From Mastigamoeba balamuthi (taxonomy: Eukaryota; Evosea; Mastigamoebida; Mastigamoebidae): a stretch of DNA of 64,000 nt. The stretch is from NCBI GenBank assembly GCA_902651635.1, contig CACRSC010000013.1, positions 247,021-311,020 of the forward strand, read 5' to 3'. Below the pieces are notes generated by a model. The model saw only the letters and a program-made list of their open reading frames with translations, was not told where the DNA came from and ran no database searches. Positions 35,012 to 44,237 of the stretch are shown here, piece after piece. A program made the position numbers and the translations under genes. Each line of letters begins with the position of its first letter. The first letter of the stretch is position 1.

Positions 35012-35670
35012 ATGAACGCAAACGAGGCGGAGCAGCCCCTGGCGCCCGTGTGCGTCTACCATGCGCTCTGCACAACGCAGAGCCCCGTGTGCCCCGGCCG
35101 CAGGGGCCGCACGTCGTGCTTCTCGTCCCCCGACATCGAGAGCCTCTCGCTCTCCAACATCCTCGTCGCAGGTTCCTCCTCCCCGCCCTCTCCGCATCGC
35201 GCGCTCCTACCAACTCCATCTGGCGTGTTGTGCCCCGCAGAGGACGACCCCGTTCAGGGCCACGTTCTGAAGCTGATGCTCGCGAAGCTTGGCTACAAGG
35301 TAACAATAGCTACAGACGGCCACTCGGCGGTCTCGTTGTGCGTCGGCCTACGACCGCTGGCTGCCCTTCGCCTCACACTCACTCCCCTCTCCCCTTCCCC
35401 CCCCCCGGCCTCAGGTTCATCACGGGCAGCGGGACGTTCTCCTGCATCGTCATGGACAACTCGATGCCGGGGCTCACAGGGCTGCAGGCGGTGCGCACCA
35501 TCCGGGCCCACGAGGGCGGGTGCCGCTGCTGTGTGCGCGTGCGCATCGTCGCGCTCTCGAGCGACCACATACCGGAGACCGAGTGGAAGGCCGCCGGCGC
35601 GGACGTCGCCCTGCGCAAGCCCGCGAAGCTGGCGGAGCTCGCCGCTGCCATACGCGGCGGCGACAGCTGA
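35012..35670 (+). CDS. Stand-alone response-regulator receiver protein
   Basis: Exons 35012-35171, 35241-35337 and 35415-35670, introns 69 and 77 nt; 170 residues. The CheY-like receiver fills residues about 50-168: acidic pocket AEDDP, phospho-acceptor Asp in IVMDNSMPG, the switch Ser in VALSSD and the conserved Lys in LRKP. No output domain; the N-terminal 50 residues are Cys/Ser-rich and unrecognised. Receivers take phosphate from hybrid histidine kinases or phosphotransfer proteins; no such partner is in the window. The second intron's donor is ambiguous (GTGCGT after TT, phase 2, is preferred because it matches the local donor style and restores the frame). Confidence 0.75.
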
Positions 35671-35746
35671 AGAGCCAACCGGAGCCTCAGAATGCTCGTA
35701 ACTCACAGCCTATACAGAGATCCGAGGCATTTGATAAGTTTGTCTC

Positions 35747-35752
35747 AATAAA
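35747..35752 (+). promoter_or_regulatory. Poly(A) signal AATAAA of receiver gene
   Basis: Canonical hexamer 77 nt after the TGA at 35668-35670, just before the convergent COG3 stop at 35819. Confidence 0.5.
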
Positions 35753-35818
35753 CTCGGCACACGTTCCCTCTCACACGCTGTGGTCATGAAGGGGAAAAGG
35801 AGGGTGTAGGGTCGCGTG

Positions 35819-38678
35819 CTAGTTCTTTTCTGGCATCGCGCTGTCGAAGATGAGAGCGATCTCCGACGTCGACGCGACGCCAGGCGGCAGCGGGAGGCCC
35901 TCCTGCTGCTGCGCGAGGTGCAGGCGGCTGAAGGCGCTCGCGAACTGGTCCCAGCTGTCGAGTATGTTGTCGCGCACGGGCTGCAGCAGCGCCGTCGCCG
36001 CGCTCGGCAGGTACCTGAACAGCGCGGCCACAATGCCGGGTATCTGGTCCCTGAGCACCGCAGTGATCGACTCCGAGAGCTCGAAGAATTTCTCTGTGAA
36101 AAAAGACGTCAGATTCAATTGAAATCGGAAACGGTGACACAACCTTCGGACGCCCAGGTCTGCTCCCTCAGCGACTGCGTCCCCTGCGACCCGTGCACCT
36201 TCTCGAAGCTGTTGATCTGTGTAACGTGCGGTTCTTGAGACGCGCCGAGCAACGCCGGACGACGGGCATACCTGAACCAACACCGAGAACAGCGGGCCGG
36301 CGATGGCCTTTGTGGTGCGCACGATGAACTTCTCAATGGCCGCGTTGAGCTCCTTGTCCAGTTTCTGCTCCGCGTGCGACGCGTGAGGCACTCACAGGCA
36401 CAGCCAGCGAGAGCGGGGGCGACAGCTTTGGGGCCGCACCTTGCGCGAGTCGAGCTTGTCGCTCGAGACCTTGGGCGTGTACGTGTCGAGGCTGAACAGC
36501 GAGCTGAACTCGCCCGACAGCACCTTGCGCAGCTCGCTGCGCGTGTGCGAGAAGTCGAGCGACACGGCCGTGGCGCTGAACGCCACCTCGAACGGCGCGA
36601 TTTGCTCGCGCGCCGTCAGCAGGTGCCGTATGAGGAACAGCTGCCCCTCGACAAACCCCTTCCTCTTCTCGATCTCCACCGCCGCCTGGTTCAGCGACTC
36701 GATGCACGCCTCGAGCGACTCGCACGCCAGCCCCTCGAACACCCTCAGCTTTCCAAGCAGCCGGGGGTCAGCGAGATGCCAGCGGGGTGCCCCGCCATAA
36801 GCGGGCGCGGGCGCACGTCTACTGTCCCGTAGAGCTTCGAGAGCAGCATCAGGGTGCGCTGCAGCGTGGGGTACCAGGTGGCGTAGATGCCCTGGATCGT
36901 CGGGGCGACGTCCGCGGCGCCGGCGTCCAGCGGCACGCTGAGCTTGGCGGGGTAGTCGAGGTCCGCGTCGCCCGGGACGAACGCGACGATCTCCTCCTGC
37001 ACGTGGCGCTGCGCGAGGTACGTCAGGCGCTCCTGGATCTCGCGCAGGACGCCCTCGAACCCCGCCTGCGCCACCTCGAGCTCGGCGTTGAACGGCGCCT
37101 CCTGCTCGAGCACCTCCGAGCGCACGATGGCGGCGGCGGCGCAGAGGTGGTCGATGCTCTGCGTGTGCAGCAGCGCGGGGCGCAGCGCCTCCTTGAGCGA
37201 CGTGCAGAGCCACTCGATGAGCTTGCGCATCAGCGCGCTGGGCGTCCGGAAGAACTGCGAGTACAGCGTCAGCTCCGCCCTGCAGATCCGCAGCACAAAC
37301 GAGCACGCGGCCCGGACAGACGAGGGCACGTCGCCCGTGACCGCGGCCTGCGCCAGCGACTCGGCCACGAACGCCGACATGAGCAGACGCCTCTGCTGGA
37401 AGTAGCAGCTGTGGCAGTCGTACAGCATGGCGCTGTACCTGCAAGGGGTGCCCAGTGAGCACTCAACGAGGGGATCCCCCTCCCCCTCTGGAAGGAAACG
37501 CACTCCTTCCCCGAAGCCCTCTTCTCTATCTCGGCGCAGTGGGGCCGCAGCTTCGACGACAGCGTCCTGAACTGCACGTACAAGGGCGAGGCAGCCTCCA
37601 TGCCCTCCAAGGACTGTTGCGGCGGCCGTGAGGGCACGGGGGGAGAAGGAAAGGCGGCGGGGGGCACCCGCTTGGCGGTGGCAGGGTCTGGCGGGATGGC
37701 CGAGGCCTTGGACGCAGACCTCAGCAGAGTGACCACGTGCGTCTTGATCTCCGTCAGCGCGCGCGACTGCAGCTCCTTGTAGCGGCCCAGCACGGTGGCG
37801 GCGTCCACGTAGGACCTCTGCGCAGCTGCTGTGGGGGGCGGCCAGAGGGCAGCAAGGCAGGAGAGGACGGCAGGGGCGCACGTGGCGGCCCAGGAAGTCG
37901 ATGCACTGGTCGAGCTCGTTGAGCACGGACGCGAGGCCCGCGGTGCCGGAGATCATGGAGCCCGGCCCGTAGAGCCTCGTGGACAGCGGGTACACCTGGT
38001 CAAAGTACCACAGCCTCCGCTCGAGCGCCTCCGCGAGCCCCTCCTTGCTCCGCTGTGTTCCAGGAATTGAGATATGCCTGCGCTGACTCAGCGGCCCGCA
38101 GAATGGTGCCAGCCCACCTGCTGGCGCGTGATCTCCTGCGCGCGCGCGTGGATCGACGACGTGCGCGACTGGACCTTGCTGAAGTGCTGCGACGTCGACT
38201 CGACCAGCGACACCCACGCCGCGGCCGCGTCCCTGGCCTTGGCGATCCCGGCCGCGTACGCCGCGAGGTCTGCCGCCCGCACGTTCTCGACGGGCTCGAG
38301 CGCCCCGTCGCCGGCGCCGCGCGGCGACACGTCAGCCGTGGGCGCCGACGCGGGCGTGGCGCCGGGCGGGGCCTGGGCCTCGAACCACTTCTCGAACTGC
38401 TGGAGTGTCTCGAGCTTCGGCTTGGCGCCATCCGCCGGCGCGCTCAGCGGCACACCGGCGAACTGGGGGGGGGGGATCCAATTTGATTCAGATTCAGATT
38501 CAGATTCAGTCTCTTTGGGGGCTCTTGGGGGGAGAACCTTGGCGGGCAGCGGCCGGTCGCCAGTGATGCGGTCCAGGCGGCTGAGGAGCTGCTCCTGCTT
38601 CTGCGTGAGCTCGCCCAGCTGCCTGAACCTGACGATGAGCTGCGGCGCGTCCTTGCGCGCGGATATCGGCGTTGCCAT
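35819..38678 (-). CDS. COG3: COG3, conserved oligomeric Golgi complex subunit 3
   Basis: Nine exons on the minus strand: 38678-38538, 38462-38118, 38052-37882, 37817-37504, 37438-36817, 36748-36440, 36364-36272, 36216-36144, 36093-35819. All junctions keep frame; introns 50-75 nt. About 780 residues (animal COG3 about 830). COG3 (Sec34) is a lobe A subunit of the tether that captures intra-Golgi retrograde vesicles. Signatures: the Sec34-like block LWYFDQVYPLSTRL (about 175), YSAMLYDCHSCYFQQRRLLM (about 325) and SKLYGTVD joined across an intron to LRVFEGLACESLEACIESL. The C-terminus is helical. A further 54-nt in-frame intron (37667-37614) is possible. The start at 38678 gives MATPISARKDAPQLI. 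Confidence 0.85.
38485..38509. repeat. GATTCA hexamer microsatellite in COG3 intron
   Basis: Four tandem GATTCA units inside the 75-nt first intron of COG3 (38463-38537). If unspliced it would add a Ser/Glu repeat in frame. Confidence 0.7.
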
Positions 38679-38806
38679 CGATCGATGGTGGGGCGCTGCG
38701 TGCGACCAGAAGATACAACAATCGCCCCAACCGCAAGATCATGGTTTTTCCTTACGTGCTCCGCCTTTATAAAAAGCAGCACACCTTGCGATCCGGCGCG
38801 GGGCCC
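38679..38806. promoter_or_regulatory. Divergent promoter, COG3 / Lys-rich gene
   Basis: 128 bp. AGATAC at 38711-38716 lies 33 nt upstream of the COG3 ATG. TTTATAAAAAG at 38766-38776 is a TATA-like box about 31 nt upstream of the ATG on the + side; this is the only clear TATA-like box I found. Confidence 0.5.
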
Positions 38807-39344
38807 ATGGCGGACAAGGACAAGGAGAGAGACAAGGACAAGGTGGGCGCCTCCTCATACCCCCCTCCATCATTCCCCCACGATTCCCAACCGAGAAGCC
38901 CAGCAGAAGCCCCGCGACAAGGACAAGAGCGACCGCGCAGCGACCACAGTGGCCGTAGCCTCGGCGCCCTCGGCCAGCGGCCTGCGGGACAAGGACAGGG
39001 ACAGGGACAAGCTCAAGGAGCGCGAGAAGGACAAGGAGCGCAGGGAGCGCGAGCGCAAGAAGCGCAAGGAGAGCGAGAAGAAGGCGGCGGCTGCGTACGA
39101 GAGCATCGTGAGCCCCTCGCTGGCCAAGCTCGAGGCGCGCTACAGGGACGCCGAGACGCGCGAGCGCCTGCGGTCGTTCCGCGCGGCGTGGGAGGAGGCC
39201 GAGCGCCTGCACCCCGGCGTCTCGCACAGGCTCCTCGTGGCCCTCTTCGACGCCCTCAAGGACAAGGGCAACACGGGCCCCGGCTCCGTCCCCGCAGCCG
39301 CCGCAGCCACCGCGTCCGCGTCCTCGTCGGGCGCCAAGCACTGA
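38807..39344 (+). CDS. Lys/Asp-rich small protein, unknown
   Basis: Exons 38807-38842 and 38907-39344, 64-nt phase-0 intron; 157 residues. I do not recognise the family. The first 12 residues (MADKDKERDKDK) and residues about 13-75 are charged low complexity (DKDRDRDKLKEREK...), continuing the same composition across the intron, which supports the join. A predicted helical segment follows (SPSLAKLEARYRDAETRERL...). Then comes a more globular stretch with GVSHRLLVALFDALK, and an Ala/Ser-rich end. The composition is typical of nuclear RNA-associated proteins, but that is only a guess. Confidence 0.6.
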
Positions 39345-39764
39345 GGAGGGGAGTGAGGGACGGGCACAGGAGCTCTCGCAGGGACGCTGAGTCCGCTTCG
39401 CTGCTCCTCTGGGGCTGTTGTACCGAGAGAGAACGTTGCCGCACCCACCAACGCACGACACACGCAGCACGCACGACAGCCACACGCCAGCAGGCAGGGG
39501 CAGGCCAGCCAGCAGCCACACACGCACGCACGCAGTCACCTCGCAACGCGGTGTTGTTCCCCCTCCTCGGCTGTTTGTTCCCGCGGACCAGAGGGCGGGG
39601 CAACTGAGAGAAACACGCCCCAGAGAGCTCTCTCTCGACTCAACACCCCCGGCACGGAGCCCTCGTGTTGGCGCCTCGCGACCCGCGGGGGCTGTGGAGG
39701 GCAGAGAGAGGGGGGTGCTTATGTGTGGCCAGCAGCAGCAGCAGCAGCGGGGCCGACAGGGGCC
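39345..39764. other. Convergent 3' region, Lys-rich gene / Kish
   Basis: 420 bp between two stop codons, with ACACACGCA-type short repeats and a CAG run near 39732-39748. No gene seen. Confidence 0.4.
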
Positions 39765-40130
39765 CTAGTAGAGGCGCATGACGCCCAGGGCGACGCAGCT
39801 GAGGGCCACCCACGGGCTCAGCCGCTCCCCGATCCTCGCCAGCTTCCACCAGGTCCCAGACAGCCTGCGCGGGGGGGAGGCGAGGGCGCTGGGGTGAGCA
39901 CACGGGGGCCGAGCGATGGCTGGAGCGGCTGGTGGGTGGGGTGGCGCGTACCCCTTCTTGTGGTTGTCGAGGAGCCAGGGCGCGCAGGCGTGGAGGTACG
40001 TGCACGTGCAGATCGTCAGCGCGATCACCACGAGCATGCTCTGGAAGTTGAAGAAGCCTGTCTGCGGGGCGGGCAAGGGGGGGGGCTTGTGAGGCCGGGC
40101 CAGGCGCGCGCGCGCAGTTCGCACCACCAT
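39765..40130 (-). CDS. Kish / TMEM167 Golgi membrane protein
   Basis: Exons 40130-40125 (only two codons), 40061-39952 and 39864-39765; introns 63 and 87 nt. Spliced product 71 residues, against 72 for animal Kish-A. Family role: a small two-helix protein of the early secretory pathway/Golgi needed for constitutive secretion. Diagnostic blocks: FFNFQSMLVVIALTICTCTY in exon 2, and KG joined to LSGTWWKLARIGERLSPW across intron 2, as in the family. Intron 1 is in frame and would otherwise insert 21 unrelated residues after Met-Val. Intron 2 changes frame and must be removed. Confidence 0.88.
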   Translation of the reverse strand: MVVRTARARLARPHKPPPLPAPQTGFFNFQSMLVVIALTICTCTYLHACAPWLLDNHKKGYAPPHPPAAPAIARPPCAHPSALASPPRRLSGTWWKLARIGERLSPWVALSCVALGVMRLY

Positions 40131-41660
40131 CTCTGCCGAGGGTCAATGATATTTCTGCTGCGTGGTGGTATCTTGTCTGATTCACCTGCCACGTATCAGC
40201 GAAATAAGTTAATCTACTATTTTAGCAGCGTTATCTACATAACCTTGATTGGAGCCTGCTCTTCCATCAGCATCTATAACAAGCACCCAATGAAAGCTAA
40301 GGTGACCTTGTTGTACCACAGCCAGGCATGCAGCCAAGAAGTCACTACCAGGCTTCTGTGACTGGCCAGGCCCACATGGAGGGAGAAGAGTAACTACACA
40401 GACCAGAACAATAAGAGACATGAAAAGACACAGAAATCTGATGTGCATGAATTACATCACGTATCAGCCATACTAAAAGACCATGGTTTCCAGGTGTAGA
40501 CTCAGATAATGTAAAGTCATTGTTAAAAGTAATACTCTTCATGAAAGATGATAGCAATTTGCCAAGAATCATCAGAACAAGAATTGAAATAGTGTTCTAT
40601 GAAGAGACAAGGTAACTTTTAATATTGATTGATATCACTAAAGGTCCGACAATGCATAGAAGCTCGGTTTTTGCAAAGGACTGTGAAATATCAGGCAAGC
40701 TGAATGAGTGAAGCTGCTTTTTCTGAAAAAATGAAGTTGATTACTTGCAGAAAATCTCACTGGAGTTGGAATGCATCAGAGTTAAATACATTACTACTTC
40801 CTTTAGCCAGAATACTCTTGGAAAGAGAATCAGAGATTGGTCACTGAAGGAGAACAGTGTCTTGTTGTAATCAAGTCAATTTGCTAAGAAGAGGAAGAGA
40901 TCATAATGATATCAGTATCTCAAGGCCAGCATGCAGTTCTGATCTAAATTTGATTGAAACTGTTCAAGTACTCCTGAAGGCTCGAATTTCGATGCGAAAT
41001 CCTGAATTATCAATCATTGAACACAACATTTGCTTCTAGTGAAAGTAAACTTCACAATTTGTGAATTCTGTTGTTCCTTGCTGTTTGCAGCAAATGCACA
41101 AGAGCAATGGCGACTTTACTCAATACTAGGATCAGCAGTCTTAATCTCTCTCTGAAACTGTCAACAAAGTGGGAATTACAATTCTCAAACGAAAAATATG
41201 ACCAGGAAGGTCGTTTTGATGGCACTGTATTAGTCCCATCAACACAAAATGGATTCGTGATGCATGTTCATTCGAAATTACTAATAAAATGTGTGCACAA
41301 GTTGTCAAATCACCAGTCAAATCCCTCTCCCCTTTTTTCTTTTAGTATTATTCCACTTTCAATAACATTAACCACATCTCACGGTGCTGAAACGCAAGCA
41401 CTCATCCAGAGGGCAAGAAAGGCCATGAGGCACCATCTTGAGTAAGGTTGGAACTGACGGTTCTGTGCCAAGATTCGCGGTTTATTTTAGGAGATTGTCA
41501 TCAGGCAACGAAGACACTGATCGCACTGATAGTGTCGTGTGTTTGGTTTGTCCAGCATGCCCCCGTGCCCTCTCTCGTTAATCGTTAAATGGAGAAGCGC
41601 AGGGCACCCCTCGTTGTACAGGCAATTGCGTGTGTAGGCTCGCGTGAGGCGTATCCGCCG
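40131..41660. other. AT-rich island with transposon debris
   Basis: 1.5 kb, low GC, only short frames. It holds a degraded Tc1/mariner fragment (40857-41039). A 124-codon frame at 41071-41445 is unrecognised and lacks supporting context. ATGATATTTC at 40147-40156, next to the Kish start, fits the GATAT-type motif. Confidence 0.5.
40857..41039 (+). mobile_element. Degenerate Tc1/mariner transposase fragment
   Basis: The frame reads ISRPACSSDLNLIETVQVLL, a decayed form of the hallmark WPAQSPDLNPIENLW block that precedes the last catalytic residue of Tc1/mariner transposases. The frame upstream is broken and no terminal repeats were found, so this is an inactive relic. Confidence 0.6.
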
Positions 41661-43782
41661 TCACGAGCAGTACTTGTTCGAGGGACTGGCCTCGACGCAC
41701 GTGTTGGAGTAGGGGAACGGCATCCAGTAGCCGTACCTCCTGCGCTTCCAGCGCTCGAGCGCGTGCAGCAGTATGTCCACAGTGTTGTCCGCTGTGTACC
41801 GCTGCAGAGCGAGCTGCTGCCCGCGCCGCACCCGCTCGAGGCGCTCCTCCTCGTGCTCGAGCCACCAGTCGACCGTCTCCTTGATCTTCTGGTCGCTGTC
41901 CTTGACGGAGACCTTGACGATGACCTGCGACCACAGCTCCTCGTCCTGAAGCGGCACGTCCGACACGATCAGCGCCCCCGCCATCGCGATTTCGGGCAGC
42001 TTGGTCACCTGGTACCGGAACCGGCTCGTGCACGTCAGCACAATCTTGGACGACTTGAGATCCGCCGCGTATTGTTTCAGCTGCTCCTCCGGCTTTTTCA
42101 CTGAGGGCAAACAGGGGGGGAAAGCACTTAGTTTCTATGCTACGAGGCAACCAAATGTAAATTGAAACCAACTGAGTCATAAACAACGCAGCGCACCGAG
42201 CCAGCCGGGGTGCCTCTTCCAGACGGCGTTCTTCCACGTGCCCTTCTCCACGAGGAGGCCGAGGCGCTTGCGCAGCGGGTACCAGCGCCACGTGGCGCGG
42301 CCGACGGCCATGATGTCGACTGTCCGCCCGCTCACGAGGTCGGGCTCGTAGAAAACGCGCGGCTCGGCGTTGTTGGGCGCCGCCGCGAACACGCGCCGCG
42401 CGCTCAGCGCGTCGTACTGCGCCATCTCGTAGGGGTACGCCATGAGCACGATGCTGATGTTCTGGTTCTTGATCATGTCGTTGCACCTGCGCGCCAGCGC
42501 GGTTAGAACGCGGTCCAGAGACGCAGAAAAACGCAGGGGGAAAAAAGAGAGAGAAGAGAGGCGCACCAGCCTTCCCTGCACTCGTGCAGGCGGGCGGCGA
42601 TGGGGACGACCTGGCTGAGCTCGAGGAGCTCCTTGTCGGGCCCCTTGGGCGTCTCGATCTCGTAGACGACGACGAGGTCGAGGGCCCGGGCGAGGTCGGT
42701 GGTGCCCAGCTTGGCCTCGATGTTCTGCTTGAGCGTCTTGGCGTCGTCGTAGCCCTCGAACCCCTTTCCCCACAGCAGCGCCTGCGGCCACGCAGCGTCA
42801 GTCAGGCCACAGTCCACCGGGCCACACACCAATAGAGCCCGATAAAGAGAGAAAGACGCAGAAAAAGAGAGGAGAGATGTAGAGAGAAGCTATGGAATGC
42901 GGGGCAAATGCAGGCAGCCCGGGTGGCGACGCCCAGCATGCTCAGTGGGGCCCTTCCTTCCTTCGCCCCCCTCCCCACGTTCCCCTACACGGCAGCTCTC
43001 GCGTGCTGCAACGAGGTTCACAGTGCACAAACGCGCAACCACCACAACACACCCGCACGCGCAAAAGGTTCAACAATTATCAAAAATATGCACACGCCAG
43101 AGCAGCTCCAGCACCTCCAGCAGCGCCAGGGGGCCTCCCCTTCAGGGCAACGCTCCCCACCCCCACTCTTTGCATTTTGCATGGCACAATCTCCCCCACT
43201 GCACCCACGAGGGGTCAACGCCCTCCAGCGCAGGCAGGTCCCAAAACGGGCGGAAAACCGGAAGAAGCGGCGGGCATGAGTCAGCGGCTTCGCATTCGGA
43301 TTGCCTGCAGGAAGAGCGGCCCCGAGCAGGCGTCCCGCAGGCCCTGTGCCCCCCGCCCGGATAGGAAGGGGAGGGGAGGAGAGAGAGAGAGGAGCGCTGT
43401 GCCCCAAGAGAGAGAGAGAAGAGGGAATAGGGAAGAGAGGGGGGAAGAGGAAGAGAGAGAGAGAACTAGAGGGCACCTGGGGGACACGGGGGTGGCGGGC
43501 AGCGGCGTCGCGGAAGAAGAAGAAGTGGCGGTCCATGTTCTCGGCGTAGAGCTTGTGCCGGCACACGAACAGCACCCGCGCCGCAGGGCCCGCGTAGGGC
43601 GGCACGGCCCGCAGCAGCGACGCCGCCAGCAGCGGCGACGAGGGGAGCGCGGAGGAGGCGTTGGGGGGCGGCAGGGGGCGCGGGGCGCAGCGCGCGGGGC
43701 CGTAGGACACGGAGGCCAGCCACAGCGCCACGTTGGCCGCGCAGACCACAGCGGCCGTCAGGACTGTCGTGCGGCCAGGCAT
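41661..43782 (-). CDS. Type II membrane glycosyltransferase-like protein
   Basis: Exons 43782-43477, 42781-42567, 42486-42197 and 42100-41661; introns 695, 80 and 96 nt, all in frame; 416 residues. The N-terminus has a single hydrophobic segment (about residues 6-27), fitting a Golgi signal anchor. The ALLWGKGFEGYDD and YPYEMAQYD blocks and the C-terminal RFRYQVTKLPEIAMAGALIV stretch (conserved position of a nucleotide-sugar-binding Glu in GT-B enzymes) point to a group 1 / CgeB-like or exostosin-like transferase. The donor and acceptor substrates cannot be read. The first intron is exceptionally long for this locus and very GA-rich; an extra small exon inside it cannot be excluded. Confidence 0.6.
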
Positions 43783-44237
43783 CGCGGTGCTGTGCTGCTG
43801 TGATCTGCTTTGTTTTTTTTTGCTGATGCTGCTGTGCTGCAGTGCAGTGGGGTCGCTGCGGTGGTGTGCGGACAAGATACAAGATCTTCTAACCGCCACG
43901 AGGAAATCCCCTTGAGATCGGTACTGAAAAGTTGACCAGCACACACGTCAGAGGAAATCGCAGAGCAGGGAAAAAGGTATTATCACGGGAAAAGGGGCAA
44001 AACCGACATAACGGGAATGTCCTGCACACCTCAGTCGGAACACAGGCAACGAAGCACGCGCTCACATGAGCAAGAGTGGGTAGTAAAGTCAAGACTTAAA
44101 GCGCTTCATTTTTCATTCAACTCACCTTTGCGGTTAACACAAGTTCTGTGCCGAGGGCCGCAGACTACACCACTCCACAGGCGGCCGTCCCCTCATGCTC
44201 GGCCCAGCACTACCCCGAGGGCAGCGGGGCAGGTGGG
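43783..44237. other. Intergenic upstream of glycosyltransferase gene
   Basis: 455 bp. ACAAGATACAAGATC (43872-43886) lies about 90 nt upstream of the glycosyltransferase ATG. The remainder is the 3' flank of the coiled-coil gene. Confidence 0.4.

Noticed and set aside
37614-37667. Additional 54-nt intron in COG3 exon 4
   Set aside because: Splice-like ends and pyrimidine content, but in frame either way; left as uncertain within the gene entry.
41071-41445. 124-codon + frame in AT-rich island
   Set aside because: No recognisable motif and located in transposon debris; could be real but I cannot support it.
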